Below are positions 27,848 to 37,856 of a stretch of 64,000 nucleotides of DNA, piece by piece (the first letter of the stretch is position 1; every line of letters starts with the position of its first letter). The stretch is from positions 1-64,000 of the forward strand of contig JAKLKB010000013.1 of NCBI GenBank assembly GCA_023150835.1, written 5' to 3'. Made by a program: the position numbers and the translations under genes. A model generated the notes under the pieces. That model was not told the origin of the DNA and did not search any database. It saw nothing but the letters and a program-made list of their open reading frames with translations. Origin of the DNA: Myxococcota bacterium. Its GTDB lineage: Bacteria; Myxococcota_C; UBA6777.

Positions 27848-28492
27848 ATGATCCACATCCTTCGCTGTATCCGTCAAATTGCTTTGTTTGGTTTGCTTCT
27901 TTCGGGCGCTTCCCTTGCCTTGCCTTCCCAAGCCCACGCACAATTCAAACACCACGGGTTGGGCATCATCGCAGGAACGCGCTACACCTTTAACGTCGAA
28001 GGCGATCCCAACTCTCCAAACGCGCTCGCCAAGCGTGGCTACGGCGTCAGCATCGCCTACTTCAATTTCGGCCTCGAATACCAATACCGCTTCCTCAACA
28101 ACTGGCTCGTGGGTGTCGATGCCCATATCTCTTTCCATAGCTGCAACGCTGGAAATCCCCCTGTCTCCAAAGGCGGCTCTGCGGTCTGCGAACGCGCCGT
28201 CTCGACGCCGATTATGTTCGCCGCCATGACCGAGATCCGCTATCTTTTCCTGACCGACGAGTTCCGTCCCTACGTCGGTTTGGGGATCGGCGTCTGGCAA
28301 TCGCTGGCTTTTGTCGAAGAAGGTCTGACTTCTTTTGGCGGCGTTGTGACGGTCGGATTTGAATACTTTGTCAAAGAAGAGATCTCGATCGGTTTGCGCA
28401 TCCGAAACGGACTCCAACTGCTCATCGGAGCCCAAAATATCACGCCCTTTTATACCCTGTCTGGCGGCTTTGTTTTTAACGCCTACTTCTAG
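27848..28492 (+). CDS. Outer-membrane beta-barrel protein
   Basis: A 214-residue protein. Signal peptide 1-31 ends AHAQ. AAAGGAG lies six bases before the ATG. The mature chain has strands such as YGVSIAYFNFGLEYQYRF and FRPYVGLGIGVWQSLAF and ends in aromatic Tyr-Phe (FNAYF), consistent with an OmpW/OmpA-like eight-stranded barrel. Two cysteines in CNAGNPPVSKGGSAVCE could form a disulfide in an outer loop. It probably shares a transcript with the barrel gene upstream. Confidence 0.75.
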   Translation: MIHILRCIRQIALFGLLLSGASLALPSQAHAQFKHHGLGIIAGTRYTFNVEGDPNSPNALAKRGYGVSIAYFNFGLEYQYRFLNNWLVGVDAHISFHSCNAGNPPVSKGGSAVCERAVSTPIMFAAMTEIRYLFLTDEFRPYVGLGIGVWQSLAFVEEGLTSFGGVVTVGFEYFVKEEISIGLRIRNGLQLLIGAQNITPFYTLSGGFVFNAYF

Positions 28493-28668
28493 CACCACAC
28501 CTCAATGCCTACCTCTCACGTCACCCTGCGCTGACTCCCCTGCTTTCTCCTGTCTGATCCGCCTTTTCCTTCGTTTCTCTTGCTCACGAAAATCCTTTGA
28601 CGGCGGGTGACTCTTCTGTTAAGAAGCGGGCCACACGCCCCAAGGCCCCCGCACAAGGAGATATCATC

Positions 28669-29217
28669 GTGTCGATCTTCAAAGACTCTCCCTTCGAGAT
28701 CCTGCTCACCCAAGAACAAATCCATACCCGCATCCAAGAACTCGGTGCGCAGATCACCCAAGACTACCAAGACAAAGATCTCGTCTTGGTCGGCGTCTTG
28801 CGTGGAAGTTACCTCTTCCTCGCCGATCTCTCCCGTCACATCGATCTGCCTTTGATCGTCGACTTTCTTGCGGTCTCTTCGTACGGCACACGCACCCAAA
28901 GCTCGGGGGTCGTTCGCCTGACCAGCGACCTCTCGACCTCCATCGTCGACAAAGATGTCCTCATCGTCGAAGATATCATCGACACAGGCTTGACCATGAA
29001 CTACTTGGTCGAAAATCTCCAAACACGAAAACCCCGTTCTATCCGCGTCTGCTCGCTCCTCGATAAACCTGCCCGCAACATCCAGCCCGTCACAGTTCAC
29101 TACCTCGGCTTCGAGATCCCCGACAAATTTGTCGTCGGATACGGACTCGATTATATGGGACGTTATCGAAACCTCCCTTACATCGGCTTTCTTAGTCACC
29201 CTCCCGTCGAAGACTAA
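28669..29217 (+). CDS. hpt: Hypoxanthine phosphoribosyltransferase
   Basis: A 182-residue purine-salvage enzyme that converts hypoxanthine or guanine plus PRPP to IMP or GMP. The PRPP-binding loop is DVLIVEDIIDTGLTM, the first loop is VLRGSYLFLADL, and FVVGYGLDYMGRYRNLPYIG is the conserved Hpt C-terminus. GTG at 28669 is preferred because AAGGAG lies eight bases upstream and the length then matches the family; a TTG at 28597 gives an unconvincing 24-residue extension. It is convergent with the large gene that follows. Confidence 0.92.
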   Translation: MSIFKDSPFEILLTQEQIHTRIQELGAQITQDYQDKDLVLVGVLRGSYLFLADLSRHIDLPLIVDFLAVSSYGTRTQSSGVVRLTSDLSTSIVDKDVLIVEDIIDTGLTMNYLVENLQTRKPRSIRVCSLLDKPARNIQPVTVHYLGFEIPDKFVVGYGLDYMGRYRNLPYIGFLSHPPVED

Positions 29218-29285
29218 TCCCTCCCTCCCGCGAACTTCTTCCTAGACATACTCTCTCGATCGGGCGCAGCCCGCCCCTTGCTGCT

Positions 29286-32200
29286 TTATCTTCGGGGTGA
29301 TCGGCGTTTGAAGGATCGCTTGCGTGTGGGTGGTTTGCTCACCTGCGCAGGCCCTCTTGTGTTTGCAGGCTCGCTCAGGGTGTGGAGGCTGGTATCGCGA
29401 AGTGCCGCGATCACCGCAGCATGCGAAAACTGACCCTGAGGGCGCAGGCTGACATGGTGAAGTCCTCGCCCTGCTGTCAACGCAAAGGGCGGTGCTTGCT
29501 GGAGCCTTGCCATCAGAGGCAGCGCTTCGCGTCCTGCCACCAACGCGCAAAGCTCGATCAGACGGCGCAAACGAGATAGCTTCTTGAAGAGATCGCTCGC
29601 TCGTTCTCGAACATCTGCAGCACTTCGTGGGCGCTCTCCCTGTTTGCGTGTTGTGGTGTAGACCAGTAGTTCTCGTTCTAGCAAAGCGAGCAAAGCAGGC
29701 GCGATCGCCGCGTTTCTTTGTGCGCGCAACGCGAAAAACACGGTGCTTTCGTCAGCCCCTGCCTTTTCCAAAAGCTCCAACAGCACATACGCGGCCTCGG
29801 GCCGCTCAAAACGGCCCAACGCATAGATCGCTGCATTCCGAACATAAGAATGCTCGCCCGAACGCGCCCATCGTGCAAACCTCGGAAGATCGACGGGATT
29901 TTGAAATATTTGAAGCGCCCGAACAAACCCTGACAACGAAGCACGCGCACGTAAACTTTTGTGCATCTCAGCGTGCGGCTTCTTTTTACAGAACTTTTCG
30001 TACAAGCTTGGGTTGTCGATACCTCGGTAGATATTCAAGACCTGCAAGAAATGTTGGCGAGAAGACGTCGTGTTGATGCGCGCCAGCGCGTTGAGAAAAG
30101 AAGCATAAGGGACATACTGCTTGTTCGGGGTACACAACAGCTTTTCCATGCTGTGGACCTCGATCTCTGTGGATTGAAAACGCCCAACATACCAAGTGAG
30201 TTGGCGCTCCAGATCTTCGGACCACACAGGCGTCGAAAGCAAGCGCGCAAGGGTCCGATAGGCTTCTTGCGAGCTAAACGCCCCCAAAGCTTGGCAGACA
30301 TAGCGCGCAAACATTACCCGCAGCCCTTTCGGCCAACCTGCGAACGGCTCGTTTGGCGAACCCATCGCTTTTTGCAAAGCTTCCCAAACCAAAGAAAAAT
30401 ACTTGTTGTCGTGTGTGTAAGAGAGCGCCAACGCTGCAAACAGCCTTGTATCAACGGAAGACGTCGGATCGCGCAAAACCCCTTTGATCAAGGGGATGCT
30501 TCTATCCGCATCAAAACGCGCAAGCGTGCGGGCCAGTCGATCTTTTTGAGAGAACTCCCGCAAACCTTTGTAGTATGCAGGCCGCAAAGCATGAAGCTTT
30601 TTGGAGTACTCTTTGTCTTTTCTTCGCTCACTGTAGCGCATCTCTTGCATCGCATAATAGGGCTTAATCTTGTCCAAATGGATGGGTTTGCGCAAGAACT
30701 CCAGCAAAAGCTGGGCAGCTTCTTTGGTATTGATCAAGTTAAAATAAGACAGCAACGGTTGCCAATATTCGCTATCCTTGCCCAAAAGTAGCGTCTTGTA
30801 GATCGGCAAAGCCCGTTCTGCATGACCGCGTGTCAACAGGATATACATCGCACGATAGCGCAACATCTGCCAATCTGTGCCCAAAAAGCGCGGATCGTTT
30901 TCTTGTAGGGCGGCTTGCACAAGAACCTCGACCGCCTCTGGTGTGCCCACCTGACTGAGCGCGTAATACGCCCAAACCACCGACCTTCTCAATCGATAGG
31001 GTACGCGGCGAGGCGAGGAGATTTTTTCAAGGCGATGCGGTTCTGTTTTTGCGCGCAAACCGCCTTGCGGAGGCTGTGCGGGGCTGTCTGTTGCGCGGGT
31101 GTCTGCGACAGGAACGGCCTTGGGAAAAGCATGACGGCTGGCTTGCTTGTCGGCGGGAGTGCGCAAACGCCGCAGCCATCGTTGGATCGCGGAGACATAG
31201 ATATCACTTGGCGCGTAGCGCGCAAGCACCAAAAGCCGATCGTCGTCCTCGGCGTCTTCGTCGAGTCCTTGGAGAACCCACGCTTGAACACCCGGTGTCG
31301 AGAGGCTGCGTAAGGCGTATTCAACGGTAGAACGGAACAATGCGATGCGTTTGTGCTTCATCAAAGCAAACAGGATCGATTCGAGGCGCTTGATATGCCC
31401 CTGCTGCACCTCGCCATTGTTCACAGCAAGCGCAGCATAGGGCAACAAGTACAGATAGGGATGCACCCAATCCTCGTTTTTCTGACGCTGTGCAAGCACC
31501 TTTTCGATGGCGTCATAGTCTTCTAACCAAGCCCCCACAAGACGCGACATCTCAGACTGGATCCCCGCAAAAAAGCTGATCATCTTGCGTTCTTGCTGCA
31601 CCAACAGCCGCTTTTGCTCGGCAAAAGGCAAGCGTGCGATCTGATAAGAAGCCCCTAACAACCGAAAGCTTTGATCCACAAACCCCACATCTCCGACCGA
31701 CAGCACACGCAAGACGCCGTTGTCCACCATCTCACGCAACAGCTTGCTTGACTGTTGCAGATCAAGCCGAGCCAACAGCGCGATCTGTTCGAGTGCATCA
31801 TCTCGCCGCACAGTCGGCGTTCTCTGGCGCAAGCTCAAAAAAGCCAATGCAGACAAAACCTTCATTTTCAGCGTCATCTCAAAGGCCCCATGATCCAGCA
31901 TATTACGAACCAGTCGATCGTAGATCACGCCGAGATTACGGGGAGCATGCCCCACCAACAAATAATACTGAACGCACAAAGACAAGATCAAAGGGTGGCT
32001 GATATTTTGGCTCAAATAACCATTGTTCATCAGTTCCCGAAAAAAGCGCGCAGAGGTTTGTTTGTACAAAAACTCCCTTGCGACGCGGCTTTCATACGAT
32101 TGTTGCTTGAGGCGCACAAAACGCGGTGCAAGCGACTCGATCACGGCGAGGCTGCGTTCTTTGTATACGGCTAAAATCGTACGACTTTTTCCATAACGCT

Positions 32201-34109
32201 CTGCGAACTCTACAACCTTCGGCAGGAGATTGGCGGGACTGCCGGCCTGTTCGATCTGCGTAAAGTAGAAGGTGGCGGCTCCTTGTTGGAAAAGCTTCTC
32301 CAGTCCCTCAAACCGAAACAACGGCTCACGTTCGCCATTGTATCCCGTGATGTCGCGTGCGGCCTCTTGGATCGTTTGCTCGATCGATTCATTTTTGAGC
32401 TTTGAAAGATCGATGGCGATCGCCAAGCGCCCGGCTTGGGTGTCTTTGAGCATCTCTCGGGCAACAAGCACCTGCAACAAAGTCGAACTGCTTACAAGCA
32501 AGGCGATCTGCGACTTCTGCTTGTGTTCTGCCAACGGGCGCAACTGACGTGAGGACTCCAGCTCGTCTTTGGTCTTTGGGCTTGTAGCTCCGCTGCTTCC
32601 TCCCGATGCAGCGGCACTTCCGCCACCTGTGGATGCCGTCGCGTCCGCCTTCTTACCGCTGCCTTCGCTCTTTTTGCCTGCCGAAGCATCCGTCTCTTGG
32701 TTGGCTTGTTCCTCACTTTGTTCTAATGAAACGTAGATATCAGGAAACCTGCCCATGCTATCGAGCAGAGGATGGGCCTCCAACCGTGCGCGCAAGCGCT
32801 GGCGATAGAGCCTTGGGATCACCTGTTCGGCGCGCAGTGTTTGGACTTGATCTTCGGTGCCTTTGCGCAGATGCGCGAGATACGTTCCGATGTACGGAAA
32901 AGAAAGCCTTCCTTCTTTCGGGACTTCGGCCTTTTTGATCTCTGCCATCCCCTTATCGAGAGCAGCTTCCGCGTTGAGGACCGCTTTGGGAGAGGGATTT
33001 GGTGGACTCAAGGCCAAGCGAGCCACGACCACCTTTCTTCGTACAGTATCGAGCTTGTCGTTGTATTGATCGTAGTCTCGATAGTTTAGAAAGCTGATGA
33101 TCAAAAAGATCAAAAACACCACCCCGAGGATGCTGCGCAAAGAAACTTGCGGCAGCTTTTCGAGCAGCCCCGAAAACAGGTTGGCTCCCGGGACAAAGAC
33201 CAAGATCGGCTTGAGATCGATCGACCGGTTAAGGATCGCATTCAATCCGCCCGGCAGTCCGACGATTTCGGCATCATGGAGCGAAGTCGGCTCGATACCG
33301 CGCTGTTGGGCGATGGCATCCAAAACATCACCGACATCATCCGCGACGATCCGCACAAATGTCTGATGGTGCTGCGTCAGCCATTGCAGCGATGTTTGTG
33401 CGGTCGGTAGTTCTTCGATGACTTCGTCGTAATGGCGATCTTCGATCCAAACCACCGGCATCTCGGGCTTTGTGACCACAAGCTTCATCAAGCCATTCAT
33501 CATATCACTTGGATACGGGTGTTGGCCCGCCACGATTACCCCGTCCGTGGTGTCAAGCATGGCTTGGAGACGCTGCTTGACAAACATGGCTTCTCGGTTT
33601 CGCCGATCTTCTCGATCTTGAAAGATCAGGTCGTCCCACTCTTTGACAAGCTGTAGTCCATTTCCCGACCATGCGGGCTTTTCAAGCGAAACGACTTCGT
33701 AGGCGACGTGTTGTTGATCGAAGGCTTGTTCAAGCAGATCATCGGGCGCGCTGCTGACCACCCCCGCAAACATCCCGCTGCGCGCCAGATCCGCAAGCCG
33801 GATGATGCTTCGTTGTGGACGCAGGTTGTTTGTGTAATTGCGAAACCACTTGATCTGCTCTTGAAGTTGATCGGCCACAAACCCCAACGGCGCTTTGCCC
33901 GAACGCAAGGCTTGTTCCACACTGTCGGCGACTTCGCGACTTTGCGTCCGAAAGATATGGTAGCGCACCAGATCCGCGACACTCGGCGACCAAGAAGTCC
34001 GTTGAAAAGGCAACGGTACACCGCTCGTTGCACCAAGATGAGAGCCTGCGATCAACAACCACCGCTTTTTTGCATCCTCGAAAACAGACAACGATCCCTG
34101 CCAAGACAT
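29286..34109 (-). CDS. Giant membrane protein: degenerate SIR2-like, TM, degenerate NACHT/STAND, HEAT-like repeats
   Basis: A 1607-residue protein; start at 34109 with GGGAGG seven bases upstream. Residues 1-~290 read like a SIR2-like fold that lost its NAD-binding residues: LLIAGSHLGATSGVP (18-32) stands in the glycine-rich position and GVVSSAPDDLLEQAF (116-130) where TTNYDxLLE is expected. One helix lies at ~326-343, followed by a Ser/Gly/Lys linker at ~465-515. Residues ~530-820 follow a NACHT/STAND order, but Walker A is replaced by LLVSSSTLLQVLVARE (537-552) and Walker B by FYFTQIEQ (614-621). The winged-helix part (ISHPLILSLCVQYYLLVGHA and after) is better kept. The C-terminal ~700 residues are HEAT-like helical repeats. 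Domain calls are by eye. It would be a non-catalytic scaffold or sensor. Confidence 0.7.
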   Translation of the reverse strand: MSWQGSLSVFEDAKKRWLLIAGSHLGATSGVPLPFQRTSWSPSVADLVRYHIFRTQSREVADSVEQALRSGKAPLGFVADQLQEQIKWFRNYTNNLRPQRSIIRLADLARSGMFAGVVSSAPDDLLEQAFDQQHVAYEVVSLEKPAWSGNGLQLVKEWDDLIFQDREDRRNREAMFVKQRLQAMLDTTDGVIVAGQHPYPSDMMNGLMKLVVTKPEMPVVWIEDRHYDEVIEELPTAQTSLQWLTQHHQTFVRIVADDVGDVLDAIAQQRGIEPTSLHDAEIVGLPGGLNAILNRSIDLKPILVFVPGANLFSGLLEKLPQVSLRSILGVVFLIFLIISFLNYRDYDQYNDKLDTVRRKVVVARLALSPPNPSPKAVLNAEAALDKGMAEIKKAEVPKEGRLSFPYIGTYLAHLRKGTEDQVQTLRAEQVIPRLYRQRLRARLEAHPLLDSMGRFPDIYVSLEQSEEQANQETDASAGKKSEGSGKKADATASTGGGSAAASGGSSGATSPKTKDELESSRQLRPLAEHKQKSQIALLVSSSTLLQVLVAREMLKDTQAGRLAIAIDLSKLKNESIEQTIQEAARDITGYNGEREPLFRFEGLEKLFQQGAATFYFTQIEQAGSPANLLPKVVEFAERYGKSRTILAVYKERSLAVIESLAPRFVRLKQQSYESRVAREFLYKQTSARFFRELMNNGYLSQNISHPLILSLCVQYYLLVGHAPRNLGVIYDRLVRNMLDHGAFEMTLKMKVLSALAFLSLRQRTPTVRRDDALEQIALLARLDLQQSSKLLREMVDNGVLRVLSVGDVGFVDQSFRLLGASYQIARLPFAEQKRLLVQQERKMISFFAGIQSEMSRLVGAWLEDYDAIEKVLAQRQKNEDWVHPYLYLLPYAALAVNNGEVQQGHIKRLESILFALMKHKRIALFRSTVEYALRSLSTPGVQAWVLQGLDEDAEDDDRLLVLARYAPSDIYVSAIQRWLRRLRTPADKQASRHAFPKAVPVADTRATDSPAQPPQGGLRAKTEPHRLEKISSPRRVPYRLRRSVVWAYYALSQVGTPEAVEVLVQAALQENDPRFLGTDWQMLRYRAMYILLTRGHAERALPIYKTLLLGKDSEYWQPLLSYFNLINTKEAAQLLLEFLRKPIHLDKIKPYYAMQEMRYSERRKDKEYSKKLHALRPAYYKGLREFSQKDRLARTLARFDADRSIPLIKGVLRDPTSSVDTRLFAALALSYTHDNKYFSLVWEALQKAMGSPNEPFAGWPKGLRVMFARYVCQALGAFSSQEAYRTLARLLSTPVWSEDLERQLTWYVGRFQSTEIEVHSMEKLLCTPNKQYVPYASFLNALARINTTSSRQHFLQVLNIYRGIDNPSLYEKFCKKKPHAEMHKSLRARASLSGFVRALQIFQNPVDLPRFARWARSGEHSYVRNAAIYALGRFERPEAAYVLLELLEKAGADESTVFFALRAQRNAAIAPALLALLERELLVYTTTRKQGERPRSAADVRERASDLFKKLSRLRRLIELCALVAGREALPLMARLQQAPPFALTAGRGLHHVSLRPQGQFSHAAVIAALRDTSLHTLSEPANTRGPAQVSKPPTRKRSFKRRSPRR

Positions 34110-34221
34110 ACGACAACCTCCCTCTTGATGGCCTATTTGGCCTTGTTGCCTTCTTTTGGGACTCTTGCTCCCTTTGGACGACCGGGGCGACTTGGATCGA
34201 AGTAACGCGGTGAACAAAAAA

Positions 34222-34340
34222 CCCTGTGTTCGCGGACGTTCAAGCGACGGTTCCGTTGGATTGGAATCTCTCTGCTCTCTTCGCCCCTCACGGGATCAAG
34301 GGGCGAAATTCCCTTGTGGGGCGTGGAGCAAAGCCCCAAA
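34222..34340 (+). repeat. Dispersed structured element, family A, copy 4
   Basis: This copy keeps TGTGTTCGCG, TTCAAGCGACGG, CCGTTGGATTGGAA, CACGGGATCAAGGGGCGAA, CCCTTGTGGGGCGTGG and AGCAAAGCCCC. It ends 38 bp downstream of the stop codon of the minus-strand acyl-CoA dehydrogenase-like gene, matching the position and orientation of the other three copies. Confidence 0.75.
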
Positions 34341-34377
34341 CCATCCAACCGTATCGATCCGAGGGCATCCGAAAAGT

Positions 34378-35526
34378 TTAACTTCTCTCGGGTGCGTTTT
34401 TCCACCATGCTTCGGCGAGGGCGTATTGTTGGGCGCTTGCGCCGCCCCACCGTGTGCGCAACGTTTGAGCATCCCGATAATGGCGTTCGACAGGAAACTC
34501 ACGAATAAAGCCGTATCCTCCGTGTATCTGGATCGCTTCTTGGCCGATCCAAACGGCAGCTTCGCCCGCAAAAAGCCGTGCGGCTCGCCCAAGCACCGAG
34601 ACTTCTTCCCATGCGCCGCGTTGCCACGCCTCGGCGGCCTGATCAACCAAAAGCTGCGCAGCGTCCGCCTTCATCGCCATATCCGCCAGTTTCCACTGGA
34701 TCGCTTGAAACCCACTGATCGCCTGTCCAAACTGATGGCGTTGTTGCGCATATCGGATCGATTGGGCCAGTGCTGCTTGGGCGACACCGACTTGCAAAGC
34801 GGCGATCGCGATCCGACCGCTTGCCCACGGATCAAACGAAGCCAAGTCGCCCGTGAGTCGGGCAGTTTCAGGAATCATGCTCTCTGGAACAACAAGGTGC
34901 GCGACCTCCGCCCCCCGCAAACCCAGTTTCCCCTCGATCACACGGGCTTCGACCCGCTCGCGCAACGCTCCCTCTAGCACAAAGTATTGCGGCTTCCCTG
35001 CCCTATCCACCGCGCTTAACAACAACAGCGATGCGGACTTGCCCAAAGTGACAAACCGCGCTTCTCCTTGCAGTTGCCACGCCTCTCCCACGCGCTCAGC
35101 GCGCAACAAGCCACCCCATCGGCCCGCAGGATCGGCTTCTTTCGCAAAGACTTCTCCGCCACACGCCATCCACGCACCGTTTGCCAAAGCGCCCAACCAC
35201 CGGTCTTTTTGCGTCTCGTCTGCCGCAGCGCATAGCAGCGGAACGCACCAAGCATTCTGTAACGCCGCAACCACCGCCAAAGAAGCATCGACCGCAGCCA
35301 CCTCCATCAAGACCCGACAGCACGTCACAGCGTCCATCTCCGAACCACCGTAAGCTTCGGGGATACGCATCGCAAGCAAGCCATACGAACCCAACGCCTC
35401 GATCCCTTTGGAAGCAAGACCTTCTGCGTGTTCTGCAACAGCCGCCAACGGAGCCATCTCTTTTTTTGCAAAATCCCGTACTTGTTCAATAATTAAGCTT
35501 GCGTCTGCATTCAAATCGAATCGCAA
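34378..35526 (-). CDS. Acyl-CoA dehydrogenase-family protein lacking the usual catalytic glutamate
   Basis: A 382-residue flavoprotein-family member, with likely TTG start at 35526 six bases after GGAGG; an in-frame ATG at 35589 is an alternative. The three-domain layout is visible: the helical N-domain (SYGLLAMRIPEAYGGSEMDA), the beta domain (ARFVTLGKSASLLLLSAV) and the C-domain with FGQAISGFQAIQWKLADMA and QIHGGYGFIREFPVERHYRDA. Where family members continue IYEGTxEI with the catalytic Glu, this protein has RTRWGGASAQQY. The alternative helix position used by isovaleryl-CoA dehydrogenase is also not Glu. It may act on an unusual substrate or have lost dehydrogenase activity. It stands alone with no electron-transfer genes nearby. 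Confidence 0.85.
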   Translation of the reverse strand: MRFDLNADASLIIEQVRDFAKKEMAPLAAVAEHAEGLASKGIEALGSYGLLAMRIPEAYGGSEMDAVTCCRVLMEVAAVDASLAVVAALQNAWCVPLLCAAADETQKDRWLGALANGAWMACGGEVFAKEADPAGRWGGLLRAERVGEAWQLQGEARFVTLGKSASLLLLSAVDRAGKPQYFVLEGALRERVEARVIEGKLGLRGAEVAHLVVPESMIPETARLTGDLASFDPWASGRIAIAALQVGVAQAALAQSIRYAQQRHQFGQAISGFQAIQWKLADMAMKADAAQLLVDQAAEAWQRGAWEEVSVLGRAARLFAGEAAVWIGQEAIQIHGGYGFIREFPVERHYRDAQTLRTRWGGASAQQYALAEAWWKNAPERS

Positions 35527-35651
35527 AAAACACCTCCTCAGCCCAACAACGGGCCTCCCATCGGCTTTTTCAGCACAACAGCAACGCAAAGACGGCGTGA
35601 GAAACAGCGAACGCCGATCGAGCGCCGCGATCTGGGGTCACATCGGTTCGA

Positions 35652-37856
35652 TTAGCGACGGACACTGATGCGTGCGACGGGTTGGATATTCATATCAGGG
35701 TTGAGTTCTTGGAAAGAAAGAACGGCAAGATAGGGGAATTCGAGTTTGACCAGCTGGCGGAAGTAACGGCGGATCTCGACGTTGGTCAAGATGACGGGCT
35801 GTTGGGCAGTTGCAGGGAGGTCACCGATCTCAACGCGCACAGCGTCGAGGATATCTTGTGCGATCTCGGGTTCAAGGGCGAGATAGTTCCCCGACGAGGT
35901 GATCTGGATCGAGTCCTTGATGGCTTGTTCGATTTGTGGATCAAGCAGATACACGACGAGGGTATTGCCGCCTTTGGAGTATTTGTAGGTGATGTAGCGT
36001 TTCATCGACATCCGAACATACTCGGTCAACATGACGGGATCTTTTTCGACCTGCGCCCATTCGGCGAGGGCTTCCATGATCGCCTTGAGGTTGACGATCG
36101 AGATCTCTTCTTCGACAAGTCGTCGGCAAACATCCGTAAACTGTTGCAAGGACAAGACTTTGGGGACGACTTCTTTGATCAACGCGGGGAAGGCTTGTTC
36201 GAGTTTGTCGAGCGAAGATTGGACTTCTTGGATACCGACGAACTCGTAAGCAAAGCGGCGCAGGACGCTAGAAAGATGCAGGATCATGTATCCCGGGGTG
36301 TCCCACGTGGTGTAGCCCGATTGTTCGACCAGTTCCTTTTTCTCGGCAGGGATCCAACAAGCATCCATCCCGTTGGCGGGGTTGACGGTGGGTTCTCCTG
36401 CGACGTTCATAATCGCCAAACGGTCGGCACTTTCGTTGACAAGAACTTTTCCAAGCGGGACTTGGCCGACAGCGACGGGGACTTCGTTGAGTTTGAGGAT
36501 GTAGGTGTCATCGGGTAGATGAGAGCAAAAGCCGCGAACACGGACCCCGGGGAAAGTGACCCCAAGCTCGTAAAAGAGGCCCTCTTTCATCAAGGGGAGC
36601 ATATCGTTGAGGAAGCGATCGCCCGATTCGGTGGCGGAGTCGACGTAAGGTGTGAGCGCGTTGGAGACTTCCATTGCGATCGGTGTGACGATCGGGACAA
36701 GCTCTTGGGGTTCGCGCTCTTTTTTCTTTTTCTTTTTGTCGGCGCTTGGGGCAGGACGAGCTTCGGGGGGAAGCTCTGCGGAGGGGGTTTCTTCGGCCTC
36801 GGCTCCACCGCCTCCGACGGACTTGACTTCGCGGACTTTTTTCAAGCTGTACGCCAAGAAGCCAACACCTGCGGCCAAGATAATAAAGGGTAATTTTGGC
36901 AGACCGGGAACCAGAGCAAGCAAGACCAGCAAGATGCTGATGATAAAGTAGGGTTTGTGGTTGGCGAGAAGCTGTTGGCCGATATCCGAACCAAGGTTCG
37001 ATCCTTCCGTTTCAGGAGCGACCCGCGTGACGATGATCCCCGCAGAAACGGAGATCAAGATCGAAGGGATCGAAGACACCAGACCGTCTCCGATCGTCAA
37101 CATCGCAAACTTTGAAGCAGCCTCTCCAGCGGTCAGACCCATCATCATTACGCCGATGACGATCCCTGCGAGGACGTTGATCGCGGTGATGATGATCCCT
37201 GCGATGGCATCGCCTTTGACGAACTTCATCGCACCGTCCATTGCGCCAAAGAGTTGAGACTCACGCTCAAGATCACGACGACGGCGACGGCCTTCGTCCA
37301 TATCGATCGCTCCTGCCCGCATATCCGCATCGATCGACATCTGCTTTCCCGGCATCGCGTCGAGCGTAAAACGTGCCGCGACCTCGGATACCCGCTCGGA
37401 ACCTTTGGCGATAACGATAAAGTTAATCAACATCAAGATCAAAAAGACGATCGCTCCAACGACCATATTCCCGGCCACAACGAAGTTTCCAAAGGAAGTG
37501 ATCACCTCGCCCGCGTCTGCATACAGCAAGATCAAGCGCGTTGAAGACACGTTGAGTCCGAGGCGAAACAACGTTGTGACTAACAAGATCGACGGATACG
37601 CCGACAGATGCAGCGCTGACGGCATATAGATCGCGATCAGCACCAAGGTCAGCGAGATCGCAAAGTTGACGGTCAACAAGATATCCATAATGAACGTCGG
37701 GAGGGGGATGATCATCAACGCCACAACCAACACGATGATGCTCGCAAGACCGATATCTGCGTAACGCGTCAAGGTGTTGGTCCAAGTCCCCTCCATCAGT
37801 TGGGTCTTAAAGTCTTTCGCCACGTCGATCCTCGTTTGCTTGGGTGTCTTGCGCAT
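35652..37856 (-). CDS. sctV: Type III secretion export-gate protein (SctV/FlhA family)
   Basis: A 734-residue protein of the FHIPEP family, which forms the nonameric export gate of type III secretion systems and flagella. Residues ~30-330 hold about eight helices with the conserved cytoplasmic loop VARFTLDAMPGKQMSIDADM and GDGLVSSIPSILISVSAGI. A Lys-rich linker (KKKKKKEREPQ) spans ~360-390, and the C-terminal substrate-docking domain runs from ~390 to the end. The adjacent LcrH/SycD-like gene supports secretion rather than flagellar assignment. No other type III components are in the window. Start is uncertain: GTG at 37823 has GAGGA upstream. Confidence 0.85.
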   Translation of the reverse strand: MRKTPKQTRIDVAKDFKTQLMEGTWTNTLTRYADIGLASIIVLVVALMIIPLPTFIMDILLTVNFAISLTLVLIAIYMPSALHLSAYPSILLVTTLFRLGLNVSSTRLILLYADAGEVITSFGNFVVAGNMVVGAIVFLILMLINFIVIAKGSERVSEVAARFTLDAMPGKQMSIDADMRAGAIDMDEGRRRRRDLERESQLFGAMDGAMKFVKGDAIAGIIITAINVLAGIVIGVMMMGLTAGEAASKFAMLTIGDGLVSSIPSILISVSAGIIVTRVAPETEGSNLGSDIGQQLLANHKPYFIISILLVLLALVPGLPKLPFIILAAGVGFLAYSLKKVREVKSVGGGGAEAEETPSAELPPEARPAPSADKKKKKKEREPQELVPIVTPIAMEVSNALTPYVDSATESGDRFLNDMLPLMKEGLFYELGVTFPGVRVRGFCSHLPDDTYILKLNEVPVAVGQVPLGKVLVNESADRLAIMNVAGEPTVNPANGMDACWIPAEKKELVEQSGYTTWDTPGYMILHLSSVLRRFAYEFVGIQEVQSSLDKLEQAFPALIKEVVPKVLSLQQFTDVCRRLVEEEISIVNLKAIMEALAEWAQVEKDPVMLTEYVRMSMKRYITYKYSKGGNTLVVYLLDPQIEQAIKDSIQITSSGNYLALEPEIAQDILDAVRVEIGDLPATAQQPVILTNVEIRRYFRQLVKLEFPYLAVLSFQELNPDMNIQPVARISVRR

